A stretch of 64,000 nucleotides of DNA, taken from contig CM075940.1 in the NCBI GenBank assembly GCA_038030265.1, positions 10,106,001 to 10,170,000 of the forward strand, read 5' to 3'. This document shows positions 24,621 to 37,329 of this stretch, one piece after another (within the stretch, counting starts at the first letter, position 1; each line of letters starts with the position of its first letter). The translations under genes and the position numbers were made by a program. This stretch comes from Corythucha ciliata. Lineage: Eukaryota; Arthropoda; Insecta; Hemiptera; Tingidae. The notes beneath the pieces are model-generated. The model saw only the letters and a program-made list of their open reading frames with translations. It did no database searches and had not been told where the DNA came from.

Positions 24621-26910
24621 CGGACAATAGTCTGTTGCCGAATGCATGCGCCGATCCCGGTAAAGTCGGGGTCAAACACGCGGCCCCACAGAAAGTCACT
24701 ACAAACGAACGTTTTGCGTTGTCGTTTGTTTCCAGTTTTATTTTGACTCAAACTAGGATGCCCTTATAAGAAAATAGACGACGCTGAAAGGGCTTTAGTG
24801 CGGAGGTCGTACTGAACTCACAGTCACACTGGCCATGTTGAGGTTAAACGGTGGGATGTGGCGATTAAACCTTTCAACAGTTGGTGTCAAAGGGCTGGCA
24901 GCTCCCATATAATGCGTTTTGTGTGTATTTTATTGTCTTTAGGTCTTCACTGATGATTGGAACCCCTACGGTCTGGTCACTTGTCGTTTTTGTACATTTT
25001 GATAGATTCCAATGCAATAAACAATCCAACACTTTATTCTACAACAGCAGGCTGCTTCAATATCCTAAACATAGCGCGACCGACTCTAACCGGAATGAAT
25101 TATAAATTGCTTCAACTTCACCATCCTTTTTAGACTCAAATGAACGAGCAACGCTTGAAGGTGGGGCCTCTTCAGGCACCGAAACATTGATTCTCAGGGC
25201 TCCTCAGGACCTGGTAATCCAATCCGTTTCATGCTGGATAATCGAGATTTCGCAAGGGAAATCCGAAAGAGCGAAAGCCCTTCGCCGTGAAATTTGACTC
25301 TTAAAAGGCGCAGATATTAGAAGATGGGCAATTTTAAATATTCAAGATTGCAGAACCGGTTGAGAGCGAGAAATAAATACTTCTTTTATAGAAGTATCGC
25401 CCATCCGCATTCGGTAGAGCTATACTTTTACCCCCCCCCCCCCAACCATCACTCCAACAGCAGAACTGATTTATAAAACGGCTTTTTTCAAGTCTTGGCT
25501 CTGATACATTACAGTTTGATACATGAAATAATTTGAGTGATGAAAATTATGAAAAAAAGAGGGTTTGTTGCCCTAACGTTGGATTTATTCGTCAATAAAG
25601 GGAGTTATGAGAGCGTAACAATATTGCGTCACTCTGCGGACGTACATTAAGAGTCAGAGGGTCACAGTGTACACAGGTTAACCTTGCGTGAAACCATAAG
25701 GTCATCCACTTAACATTGGACCGATAAGGCATGGTATAAATCGACGAGAATTCAACTGAATTTACAAATTACGAGCCAATAAAAGTGTTATCCAAGCGAT
25801 CCCCAGGGCCCGTATAGGCCTTCGTGGGCTATTAAGAAACCATTGATTAATCTTTTGGGTTAAGAATAATCTAGATTTTTGAAATATGTATTAAAAAGAA
25901 AATCGGGTTAAAGATTTAGTGCGTGAGAGGGCGTAGCGTGCTCAAGAGGCGGATCGTTACCCACTAAACCACGTAAATTATTATGCATAGTAAAATTGTA
26001 TGCATTCATGCTCACTGTGGTAGTTGAAAAAGGTTGAAAAGATAGGAGGGGGGGGGGTCGTTGAATCGTTGGCGGGCTTTTTACTCAGCCTGACTAATAA
26101 TAGCCCGATCAATCGGGCAGAAAAAAAGAAAGGTTGTGAGGAGGAGGGGGGGGATTCATTCCATAAAATAGTTGTAGGAGAAATCAATTTATTGACTTTC
26201 TAAAAGTTCCCGAGCTTATCAATATTACATTTCCTTAATTTTAGCCCGTATGTTCCAAGGTCACTCTATATTTGCTCATTTGTTCGGTGAAATGACCTTT
26301 TTATGGTATTCGCAGAAGATGCTTGCGTGGTTGTGATGAGCATAAAACATCGACTTTGAGTTTCTTTTCTTGTGTGTGAACTCATTCAATTTCTTTCCGT
26401 TAGTTGCACAAGCTACCCCTGTAGTAATAATTTTGTCCCCCCAACACCAATTCAAACGTGTGTGACTATACAACTTTCCGTTCATTTTCTTCTTTTAAAA
26501 CATCAGAAATGAATAGGCAAAAAAAGGTTTAAAAAAACTCCTTTTCATAACCACCTCGACATATTGATCCAGAGAGAGAGAGCGAGAAAAAAATGTCACC
26601 AACCCGTGCATTACCTTACTATATAATTAGACATGGCCCCACAGATACTATCAGGGATGCCTGTTTCATCACTTAAATTATTTAGCGCATTCATCACATT
26701 GTTGCACACAATTAACGTGAATATCTAATTTATTTAAAAAGCCACTCTCTCGAGGGATTGAAAATGCGTGTGGCGTTGTAATGCTTGAAACGCAGTAAGG
26801 GCGCTCTTAGCACTTAATGCTTGAGACTTTGCTTTTTTTCGCGTCAAAGGTGGAAAAAAAAATCTGGGAGCTTTTATCTGAATTGGGAGATTGCAGCAAA
26901 AAATACTAAA
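24621..26910. other. Intergenic, no gene seen
   Basis: Unique-looking AT-rich DNA with a C13 run at 25431-25443 and G runs near 26047 and 26148. No spliced or single-exon gene is supported. Confidence 0.5.
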
Positions 26911-27185
26911 ATGGAAGTCCGTGAGAAAGGCGTAGACTACAAATTTTCAGTATTTCACTAATCTTTTATTGGCTTACAGACGTACCAAAAATGCGGAACC
27001 GACAACAAGGCAGACTCTCTATCTCTGTGAATAACATCAATGCTCTATTCTCGATTTTTATTCGATGTGTGACGCTCTCTATCAAATTAAAAATTGTAAC
27101 AACCTGGCAATTTATCAAGTTTGGGGAGCTATTGATAAAAACTAATCCCACAGCTCGAGCTCGTAACACCAAACAGTTCGTCTAA
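26911..27185 (+). CDS. Weak two-exon gene candidate, about 70 aa
   Basis: A tiny first exon (26911-26920, ATG GAA GTC C) has a GTGAGA donor. A second exon (26980-27185, TAA) follows a good TTGGCTTACAG acceptor. They join in phase to give MEVHVPKMRNRQQGRLSISV and a hydrophobic, basic remainder ending ARNTKQFV. The intron would be 59 bases, normal for this DNA. A 10-base coding exon is weak evidence, and the second exon could belong to a longer transcript. No family is recognised. Confidence 0.25.
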
Positions 27186-27899
27186 AAACGGTGAGCAATG
27201 ATTTATTAGATTAATTCTTTTTATAGAGCCCTGGGATCTTGAAGGTTCCGATTGAACCCCAGAGATACGATATACTCACAAAGCGAAAATTGCCTCCCCC
27301 CCTTTAACGATAACCATCGGAGCGTAAATCATGAGAAAAAAAATCGCCTTCAAATACTGTATTTCAAGGATTGTAACGATTTCATGAAGTCATCAAGTTA
27401 TCTCTCACCCTATAGCCTAGCAAAGGTCGAGAGACCCTACTCCCCGCTCTCGTTCACCGGAAATCTCTCTGGAATCAAGAGAAAACCCTCTCATCTTTGC
27501 TTCAAATGTTTCATTTTTATTCTATTCTCAGTGCTACTACAGCTCTTCTCTTTCGCTTGTAAAAAAAAGTCAGTATTGTGGTGAAGGGGTGCTGGGGGAG
27601 TTTTTTTTTTATTTTCAATTATTCAAATTCAACGACTATTTTATTATAGCTGAACGACTAGGTGTAGTGAGGGCGGTGAGGGGATTACTGTAAAAAAAAA
27701 ATACATCACACTCATATCAATAAATCCATCAATACCCCCCCCCCACCATTCACCATCGCCGTATTATCTGGCATAGGATTTATGAGGATATAAGGCTCTA
27801 AAGACTAATATCGAGTTAACTAAACGTCACATAGTGAGAGTGAGAAACCCTTTCTTTACTTTCATTTCATTAATCTTTTCTCTTTTTTTTTTTCGCCAC

Positions 27900-28031
27900 A
27901 TTCAAGGCTTTGACAGCAGCGACGGGATTATTTCACAGGTCTCCTGGGCACTCACCACCACCTTTTACAACTTGCTGGGCCTCTACACGTGATAGAACAA
28001 TCAACTTCAAAGCAGCCCTCTTATGGTCGGC
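27900..28031 (+). other. Possible terminal exon
   Basis: A good acceptor (a poly-T tract, then CATTCAAG) is followed in one frame by FDSSDGIISQVSWALTTTFY, then NLLGLYT and a TGA. The text is protein-like but I found no exon to join it to. It may be chance. Confidence 0.2.
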
Positions 28032-28499
28032 TTGGATTACTACAGGTAATAATATAATAATAGTAATAATGATAGTAATAATGATAAAAAATAACAGCAT
28101 CCCCCTCCTCCTCCTCTATGGCTAATTGTTTAAATGTTTGAATTTCATTCACTCCCGTGACTAAAAGGGACCGTTTAAGTGAGAAAACAGTCAGCCGAGT
28201 TGTGCGATTACGTTCAGTCGTGCCTCAGGGGCGTTGAGTTGGGACCTCATGAAATGTTTTTGAATTGTAATAACACGTCAGGGCGTATGCACAAGAGGGT
28301 GTGGGCAAAGAAATTCTAACGAAAAAGTCCCTTGAATACGAATGGTGTTTGGAGAGATTGAGACTGAAGAATCGTCCTTTCTAGACTTTTCTTATAGTCA
28401 GGCCGCGGTGTGGGCTCGCATCTAACTAGATAGGGCACTTGTGTGTGGGGGGGGAGTGGTTTACAGCGTTTTCACTTTAAACGATGAAATAACGTGATT

Positions 28500-29235
28500 C
28501 CCACTCATACGGTCGTCCATAAACGCCGGAATCGTAGAAAGATTCTCTTCAACGATTCGTTTGATCAAAAATGCGACCCTCCCCCCCCCCCGTGTCGTCA
28601 AACCCCAAAATGTTGGCAATTTTTACTATTTTCTGTCATTTTTCCAAATGTTCCGATTTTAACCGGACGCAGTTAATGAGTCCCACTCTTAGGAAATGTA
28701 CACCTAGTGAACCGCAGCCGGCCTCGCCCTGCGAGCGACTCTCAAAAGAGGCAAAATTAGCGTTTCACGATGTCTTTTATTTCGTTCCATTTTCTCGCCT
28801 CCAAAGTGGGTCCACCGGCGCGGCGTCGAGGCTCTACACTGAGACTAAAAGCCTGTCGAAAGCCGGCGTCCGCGGAAAAATGCGTGGAGCCCCTGAAAAC
28901 GACACTATTCCCCACTAATAGAACCCCTTGATATACGCTTGTCTGATCGAAAAGTTTGTTTCGACGGATTCCCCGCGCCATGAAACCCCTAAATATGCAG
29001 TTTCGTTCAATTTAAAATTTTTGGAAATTTTTCAAATGTCGTCCAACATTTTTTACGATTTTGAGCCGTTTTTCAAAGTGTTTCAATTCGAGACGGACGT
29101 AGTTTACGCCCAAGTTGGTGGCCTGATCCACTCAGTCGCCCTAGAAATTATCGAAGAAATCGACCCCATCATCAGACTGTTCAGCCGAAAAATCGTCAAT
29201 TTAACTCACCCCCCCCCCCTCTCAAGTGAAGCTTG
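28500..29235 (-). repeat. Dispersed repeat region with GATCAGACGAGCC family core
   Basis: The core at about 28520-28570 reads on the minus strand as GATCAAACGAATCGTTGAAG and ends in GATTCCGGCGTTT. The rest (to 29235) is CG-rich relative to its flanks and carries opposed frames of 74-115 codons that I attribute to repeat DNA. Confidence 0.4.
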
Positions 29236-29257
29236 AACGGCATGGGAACCTCTCTAT

Positions 29258-29280
29258 ATTTATTTATTTATTTATTTTAA
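29258..29280. repeat. ATTT microsatellite
   Basis: About five perfect ATTT units followed by TTAAA. Confidence 0.85.
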
Positions 29281-30308
29281 ATCCGGGGCCAGTTGATTTC
29301 TGGGTGAGAGCACGCCGCGCATTACAATGTATTTCCAATAAACAAAGGGCATCAATCTGCAGTTACTGTGAGAGCCAACGTGCAGTAATCGGTACCAAAT
29401 GATTAGCGACTCTTAATACAGAAGTGTTGAAGCCGGAGGGGGGGGGGAACATCCACATCATAAGAAAACCCTTCGTTCTAAAATCTATGTAAAGATTTTA
29501 GATAACCTTCACTGGAGTTGAGATAAACTCAGCACATCTCCTGTCAATATCACTCCTCTATAAATGTTCGCACGTATCCCAAGTGCATTTTCTGACGTAT
29601 GCAGATATTAAAAGGAGTGAACCTGACAGGAGACGGTAGCGTTTTTCTCATCTTCATTGCCATCAAACCTGATTTTCCGTGTGCGTTACCGCCGTCACTC
29701 CTTATTTGTAGAGATGCACCCACCCCGTTGAACGAATCATCCAGTTAAAAAAAAAACAAAAACAATTCGTTCAAACCACGAACCGTAAACAATTTATTTG
29801 CATCCGTATAAACGCAACTCGACTTCACTTGAAAGGTTAGACTGCGACTCGCACAGCGTGGCGAGTCGTGCGGGTCGCGGTATTCATTCCTCGTCCCGTT
29901 CTCTAGAGAATAAAATCTTGGCGGATTGTCTTTTTAATCAAAACTCCGCTCATCAAACTTAATTTTATGAATATTGTTCAAGCAACTGCCGGGGTTATGT
30001 AAAAAACAAGACAGGCTTAAACGTTGGTTGTTACGCAACCAAAACGACTGAAGAAAAGCGTATTTTCTTCACTATTGTTAAGAAAATGTAGGCATGCAGC
30101 GTTTCTCCAAAGAATTAGACGGATGTTTAAAGGAAAGGGAATCGAAAGAACATTTGAATAAACTCCAAGGGACAAAGAGGAGATGGAAAAAAAAAGGGAA
30201 AAACTTTTTTTTTTCAAGAGGTGTGATCTTTATCTCTTGACATACTTTTCCTTCAGGATTTCCACGGGCCACTTTCACTAAGGAGAGAGGAAGGGGAGAG
30301 GAAGTAAC

Positions 30309-30544
30309 ATGGGTGACTTGCAAAACTTCAAACTATTTAAAACGCCTTTCAAGAACGTACGAGTAAGTTGTCGACTCTTCGTAACTGTCTTCTACTCACC
30401 CCTCTTCACCGCCTATATGTCCATTTCCAGGGACAACAACTCTCTTCGCCAGTTTCTGTCGCTATTGACGCCAAATTCTTACAGGCTGGACTTGACTTCC
30501 CAAAGAAAGAAGGATCAGTTTCAATAGGGCCAAATATGCTATAG
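30309..30544 (+). CDS. Small two-exon gene, 55 aa, unrecognised
   Basis: Exon 1 (30309-30362) encodes MGDLQNFKLFKTPFKNVR and ends at a perfect CGA|GTAAGT donor. After a 68-base intron, exon 2 (30431-30544, TAG) follows a TCCATTTCCAG acceptor and reads GQQLSSPVSVAIDAKFLQAG onward to SIGPNML. Both exons are phase 0. The splice sites are the best in the left 45 kb apart from the 20.66 kb gene, and intron length matches TDG and MBTPS1. The protein has no signal peptide, membrane segment or known domain. It may be a complete small gene or the visible part of a larger one. A longer single-exon frame (30309-30527) simply reads into the intron. Confidence 0.55.
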
Positions 30545-30756
30545 TTTTGGGAACGAATTTCTAAAATTCCGGGCCCCAATTGACAATCTCCACGTTAAAA
30601 TTGCCAGCTTTTGAGGTTAAATTGATAATTTTCCGTTCAATATATCAATTAATAATACCGATTTTTCAGAATCGAGACCTCGAGATTGGCTAGACCAATA
30701 GACTGACTTCACGTTTCTCGAAATGCTTTTGGAGAGCGGCCCACCAGTTTCGTTAC

Positions 30757-33700
30757 TTGACTCAAAATGGCAGGACTGATGTGAGTCAAGAACGAGGAGT
30801 CCAGGGCCTGAAGGTATGAGGCCGAAATCGGAAATCGACCATCACTTCGGTGTAATTCTTTATTATCTGTTTGTTTACGAGCCACACCTGTGTTGTTTGT
30901 GTGAGTGGTGAGGAGGGGGGCAAAAATATTCTTTCTAGTCAACAAATAACCCTTTTTTTACTAAAATCAATGTGAATTTCAGATGTAGCGGATTGGACGT
31001 TAGGAGAAGGGCTTTGATCACCCCATTAACCCCGCCTCTGGGTTCACGCCTGAAGGTTGTCCACAAAAGCTGAGTTTGTACACTTATTTTCTACCTCAAT
31101 AAAATTTAATTTATATCTATACGAACGTGAATAATGGCTCGGAAGAAAAAAAAGGTTGTTCATAAGGAACAAAATGTTTGCTCGAAATTATCTGCCTCAC
31201 GCTTTTGCTCCACCATTGAAGCTAGAATTACATTGTGCGCCAAATACCATCGTAAACCCCCCCTTTTTCTCCTTTAATAGAAGTTCGTGGAAGAACATAC
31301 AATGTATTGAAGTGTTGCATTGTTGCCATAGCCTTTTGATAAAGCATAATTACGACTCCGGGAGCTTATTAATAAATCATCAACTTCCACACAAAAATAA
31401 CACACAATTTTGTTTCTTTACAGACTCCATCAAAAGAAAATCTTTTAGTAATAACACTGCGAGTTAATTGAGTTAAATAGGAGGACACCTCGTTCCCTTC
31501 CAGTTTTAATGGCCGGACGCTCTCGCCTCAGCCTTCACGCACCCTCTTAAGCATATAGACACGGCGATGAGAAAATGGTCTAGCAATTTAACTTCCTTGG
31601 CGCGTGGCGTGGTTGTGAGGAGTGGGAGGGGGGGGACATAATTTTCTCACCGACATATCCCGAGGAAGAGCGTCTATTTCGATGGCAGTGTGTTTTCATC
31701 TGACTCCAATTAAGCTTTATTTGAATTCCCTCGGCATGCCCTCTTGATTCTCGACGGAGTGATACAGCTCTCTCAGTTATTGGGGGCGGTTCTGTACCAC
31801 TACCCTTATAACATTAATTTATTCGGCACGTTTTAATGTTGTTTTTTTCAATTAAATTTACAAAATGAATGAGAGTCACTTTCCCAATTTTCCCTCCCTT
31901 TTTTAACCGTTGGGAATAAGAAGAAACAAAGCGTATTGTTTACGAAAAATGGTTGCGAACGTTGATCATTTCAAATCAAAACAACGTATAAAGACGCCGT
32001 TCCAAAGTTTGCTGAAACAACATTTTGGAAGGAGGAAATAACCGATAAGCTCGTTGGAATATCAATTTATAAAACGGTTATTGAATTTACCAGGGAAAAA
32101 CAATGTAATGGTGGGGGGGGGATCAGAGGGAAAACTGACGTTGTGGCATCCACAAAGTTGTAGTAAATCCTCTCCTCTCCTCTCCTCTCCTCTCCTTTAT
32201 CGCTGAGGAAAAACTTAAAATTAAATTCAAACTGTTCATAAACTCTCAAGGGGCGGCAGTCAAGCCATTTTCTTCCTCTGTTGGAAAATGTGATTATTTT
32301 TTAATAATGCAACAAAACACTTTTCTTTTTCAAGTTCGAGTTTAGTGTGACACGACTGTTGTCCAACATTAGTTCAGTGCCAAATAAAAGCAAAAATGTT
32401 TTTTTTTTATATTTTGTTCTACATTTCGACCTAAGTTTTTTATATCCTAAACTTTTTAAAGTTTTATATGCGCCGCAGGTGACAATTTTGACTCAGATCA
32501 ACCAACTATTTTTTGTTTCGTACAAACAACCCCCCCCCCCCCCGTTTCCAAGTAATTTTTATTAATGAAAGCCTCGAGGATTAATTTATGAATTATCCGT
32601 CACTGAAACAGTTAAATTATTTAACGGCAAATTTTGTGGACCGCAAACGAAGTCGTTAATTGGTTGGGCCCATGCTGGAACGCTCGGTGGTCATCAATTC
32701 AAAGGAATTATGAAAGTGAATTCCTTCAGCTTTATGTGGAGTTAACACCTGTGAATTAACCTTTTTCCACTTTATTCGTAATATTGACAATTGTTTTCAT
32801 TACCCTCCCCCCCTCCCCCCCGATCATCAACCGAATCCCCCAGTGAAAGAACTCTCGGACTAATTTAAGTGAGAGGGACTAAAGAGGCAATCGCACGTTT
32901 AATTCGGTAAGCCCCAGTGAAGATACTGTTAAGTCCTTCCTAAGCTTTGCATTGTTTTCATTTAAACGTCAATTACCCGTTGCGCACAGACTGAAAATGC
33001 TCGTTTGAATAACACCGCGTTCCAGATTTTGTGAACGAGTTTTCTCTTCATCTTGAGTTCCTAGTACCGTTATTAAAATTCCCCGAATTTCATACAGCAG
33101 GAGGTCTTTTTTTAAAAAAAAAAGAAGCCCCACTGTCCACTGATGTAATGAAAATCGACCCAGACTGTTTGCGGTGACAAAAAACACGGGTCGTAGGGGT
33201 GTGGGGTGGGGGTCTGAACCGCCTCGGCAATAGAGGTAAACTCGATTGGCTTTCACACTTGTCTTGTGTCATATAAAAGTTATTTATGGATTGTTAAGAT
33301 AACCATCAAATCATGCCAACAAAAATGAGAGAGATTTGCTGTGTGATGGTTTTTTTTAAAAACAAAAAACGATAAACCGAAAATAAAAACCAATTGGTTA
33401 ATTACGAACATCTCATTAAATGATTAAATATTCAGTTAATGAATTAAGTGTTCTAATGAGCATCAGGATCACAGGTGATTGTGGGGACTCTCTTTATTTA
33501 AACCCCGAATTCATCATTCACTTCATTTTTAAACGCTCGATTCCCATTGAACGAATGTAACGCACGCATGGGTGGGGGCAGGGGGGTGCGAGGGCCCCGA
33601 CGCTTTTTTTCTTTCTTTCTTTTCTGAACTCTGTCGTAATTAAGGTGCCAAGCCATTATTTTAGGAACGCACACTCCCAGAATCGTAATGCCGGCGAGCG

Positions 33701-34340
33701 GTGACTATAAGGGTAGGGGGCACACAAAATAAATAAATAAAGGGAGACACGAAAAAGGAAAAAAAAAACTTAATTTTCCTTTCAGGGAATCAAACAAATA
33801 CGTAACTTGCTAGGCGTGACGACGGGGTGGGGAAAGCTTTTACTTTTTGCAAGTGTCGCTGAAAACGTGTCCATTTAAGGAACAGAGTGTTTCTATTAAA
33901 TCATAGCAATCATGTATTTTTTACGAATCTCTTTACGTTTTGGTACGTACACTTTTTTGTTATTTCGGCATTTCACGTTTTACTCAAATAATTTTTGGTG
34001 AAAGTCAAATTTGATACTTTCTTTCTCCACCGTAGATTTTCTCTCGACTTTCTGGCTCGTTTAAATTGTCAGAAGAACGAGAGAACGTGTAGTTTTGATT
34101 GACTGAATGCCAGTTTTTAATTAAATGCCTTAAAAAATTGACGAAATAAGTATGTAGAGAGAACACGTGTTTTTCACCTGGTCGTGTTGAAAGCTGAGGT
34201 GGCGGCGTGGGGGTGTCAGGAGACATAGATGCTGAGACGGCGGCCAATGGATAGACGGGGTCACAGCACTCGCGTTCTGGAAATTCACTAGAGGATACGG
34301 GAAGAAGCCTCGCGAGCAAGACCAGTGCGATGGCCAACAT
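30757..34340 (-). CDS. Candidate secreted protein gene, first exon(s) only
   Basis: Exon 1 (34178-34340, minus strand) starts MLAIALVLLARLLPVSSSEF, a classic signal peptide, then a Cys pair (ERECCDPVYPL) and a Pro/Thr-rich tail. It ends at a CCAG|GTGAAA donor in phase 1. An upstream in-frame ATG at 34376 would add 12 residues. A possible second exon (30757-30887) follows an ACACAG acceptor, is open in the required phase (G|GT GTG) and reads GVARKQTDNKELHRSDGRFP onward to a GTAACG donor. The join across 3.3 kb is inference. Later exons were not found, so the gene is incomplete. The first exon is followed upstream (34.35-34.64 kb) by CG-rich DNA that could be its promoter. The family is not recognised. 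Confidence 0.35.
30945..34004. other. Non-coding stretch, no gene seen
   Basis: AT-rich, with a C14 run (32530-32543), a CTCTC pentamer array and short frames lacking support. If the minus-strand secreted gene is real, this is inside its first intron. Confidence 0.45.
32166..32198. repeat. TCCTC pentamer microsatellite
   Basis: Five to six perfect CTCCT units in tandem. Confidence 0.9.
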
Positions 34341-34640
34341 GTCACTCACGTCACGCGGCGGCGAGCTCGTCCGCATGGATCCTCATCGCCGGTCCCCACA
34401 CAGCCAAGTCCGCCTCTCAGACCCCGAGTGCAGTCTTCGCGGCTGTTTCCCCCCTTGAAATCGTTCACCACCGCCGCCTCCATCCCACCTCTCGCCACCT
34501 CTTCACCCATCGGCCTTTGCGCTTGTCCCAAGCTCATGCGCCAATATACTCACTACTTTACGCTACACCTGACGAGTCGGAATCTGAAACATCCAACCCT
34601 TCATGTGCTTCTGCTCATTGTAGCCTTCGCTTCGAATGAC
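34341..34640. promoter_or_regulatory. CG-rich block, possible promoter of the secreted candidate
   Basis: This block has many CG dinucleotides and GC-rich words (GCGGCGGCGAGCTCG) in an AT-rich setting, directly upstream of the signal-peptide exon on the minus strand. A 104-codon frame on the plus strand and 60-80 codon frames on both strands overlap here and are best explained by composition. No TATA or initiator element was identified. Confidence 0.25.
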
Positions 34641-34679
34641 CAAAGATCGCCGGCCGAAGGGTGTTTGTGGACATAGAAT

Positions 34680-36574
34680 GGTGGAAGGGGTGCAATGTGA
34701 ATTGAGAGATCTTGAACAATGACGCGTCCCACTTCATCCCTTTCCATTTTCAGATCTACTCGCACCTGACCAAACTACAACTCCTGCTTCCCCCCACCCC
34801 CACCCGTCACGACAAACCTCTTCTACGTGAGCGAGTTTGAATACATTTTTCTTCCAGGTTTTCAGATTTCCGGAAACGATAAATCGAAAGAGATTAAAAC
34901 CAGAATGCTTCGCTAAATTCTAGACAAAAAAAATTCACTAATTCACATGTTCTTTTTAATCAATTTATAAAGAACAAAGTTTTCAAATTCCTCACTATTT
35001 TCTTTTCACTCCGCAGTTCAATCCCATCGCTAATATTTATTCACCATTTACACAAATGAGAAAAATACTTGACAGATGTCACACAGAGGGTGGAAGGGTG
35101 AAGAAAACAATGTTTTAACAGCCCACCGGCGTTACAAGGACGTTTACGACTATTTCAATGACCCGTTGTAACTCATTGTCAGAGATACTCAAGTGAGCGT
35201 TAAGGCCTCTGCTACGTATTTTACGCTCGCTCACTTTGATAATGAAAGCATTCAAGCTGTTTAGACGAGTTTACTGTGTTTCTAGTGACATTAAAGTTTT
35301 GCGTAATTTGAAGCGTTTGAGGTGGCGTATCCCCATCCCTCCTCCTCATCAACTTAAATTTCTTTAGATTTTGTTGGCGTCAAAAGTTATTTAGTCGACT
35401 CAAATGGACCTTCGGAAGGCGAATTTTTGTATAATTATATTCCATAAGTATGCCGTGCATATTTATGATCGTCGACGTCGGCAAGAAAAGGTTTTTTTTC
35501 GTTTAAAAAAATCAATTTTACCCCCACCCCCACGTCATTTCTATTGATTGCTTCCTATCAAGTAATTGTTCGTCGCTGAAGCCTATGCTAACGCTAAAGC
35601 CAAAAAATTGAGTTCCTTCTAGTAACGCAGCGCCACTTTTGAAAACGACGTTACCCGAGATAAACAAAGGTGAATGAGTTGTTAGTGGACAGTGTGCCCA
35701 ACGACCGATTTAGCTGGGCAAAATTCTTATGGCGGATCCTTCTTTTATTTTTTACTTTCGTCCAGGAAAGTAGGCGAATGGGTACACTGTGTGTGAATAG
35801 TGTCCCTCTCACTCATAAAAGGCACATGACTGGAAAAGGGTTGGCCTAAGTAAGTTAAAGCGGGTGGATTTGGACCTTTTTGGCAAAAGCTTTACTCTCT
35901 CATCTCATGGACTAGGTTAATGGCTAACAGCTTTAATAAATAATCTTTTGTAGGCCTCAGAAGAGCGGATCTGGTAATCGAATGAACAAGGTAGGTTTAT
36001 TATCTTATCTTGATATTAAAATTAAGTTTCAGTTGAATTAGTTCATTAGGTACTTCCGAACTTTTTAATTAATAAATTACTTTTTTTTTAACTGATGTAT
36101 TTTAACCTGAACAGCAGATTTCTGGGGAAAGTCCGAAGTGTCATCTAGTTTTCAGTTTCCGGTTAATTTTTTAATGCCTCAAAGTGCCCTTACGAAAGGA
36201 ATGGGTTTCACTTTCACTTTAGTTATTTAACGAATATTTAAACAGGTGCCGAATCCAACCCACAAGAAGAAACTTGACTCAAAACAGATAGAGGAGAGGA
36301 TTACAGGTAGGGCCTGTTTGGATACAGGAAAGGGGAGGGGAGAGGGAGGGATAATAGAAATGTCATGCTCTTCAAATAATAAAACACTGTCATTAACGTC
36401 CTGATCTACAGGGCGGATCACGAACAACGTTGAACAAGTACAGAAATACATACAAAATCGTAGTTAGAGGTGTCAATAAGCCGCGAAGGCGGGCGGGAGA
36501 CATTTAGGCTAAAGGACGCAATGTAAACCGCATTGACACATTCCTTCCTTGAATCGAGTATTTAGGGCGAAAAA
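34680..36574. other. Intergenic, no gene seen
   Basis: AT-rich sequence with C/A runs. No frame above 75 codons and no repeats of the families described elsewhere. Confidence 0.5.
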
Positions 36575-36782
36575 ATGATGATGACGGCAGTGCTTGAGGC
36601 TTATGAGCCTCGTCAGTCTTCGAGATACTTTCCCAGAATCCGCCCCCCCCCCCTAATAAAGGCCATAAAACTTGCAATTTTAATGTTGCAATTTCGAGGC
36701 TATTCGTCAGGCTTATTTCTGATTATGGGATCCATTTTCGAGCATGCGAAATTGGCCAAAATCGTCAATGTGATGTTCCAAT

Positions 36783-37025
36783 TAGTGATGCACGAAACCG
36801 AGACTTACGCATCTCTGTCTCAGTCACAGGAAGATGATCTCGGTCTCGGCCTTATTCTTAAAAAGTGGGTCTCAGTCTCGTCTCGGTCTGGAGGCCTATT
36901 AAGAGCTGTCGAGAATAATGCCGCAGGTGCGGTTGCTATGGGAACGGATTATATTATTTGTATGTCTTACTCGGCGTTTTGGGATCCCGCTTGCGGCAAT
37001 TTTTCCCCGACAACTCAGGAGTAGG
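36783..37025 (+). repeat. hAT-like terminus with GAGACC repeats
   Basis: TTAGTGATGCACGAAACCGA is followed by alternating forward and reversed GAGACC/GGTCTC words. It ends near GGGATCCCGCTTGCGGCAAT, a segment also seen near 9470. The 149-codon frame across 36575-37024 passes through this element and a C9 run and is not taken as a gene. Confidence 0.45.
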
Positions 37026-37329
37026 CACTCAGGAATCTAAAGTATCGGTTTGTCCCAATTTTTTTATATCCGGATATTTTTAGAGCGGATCTGGGACAAC
37101 TCTCAAGTGATCGTGGGCTGGTGGGATGGGTGGGGGGGGGAAGCGGAACCCCTCTCCATTCTTCAGCACACCCCTCTGCGATGGTCCCAGCTCCACCGCC
37201 GCTTAATTATTTCAATTATTGTATCACAACACGATCGAAAAATATACAGTTTTCAGTTTGTCGTTTTAAATCAAAAAGAGTCGTTAATTTAGGAGACTTA
37301 TAACCTTTATATTATGCTTGGAAGATCCA

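Noticed and set aside
36575..37024. A 149-codon plus-strand frame
   Set aside because: It crosses a C9 run, a hAT-like terminus with GAGACC repeats and another dispersed segment, with no domain or splice support.
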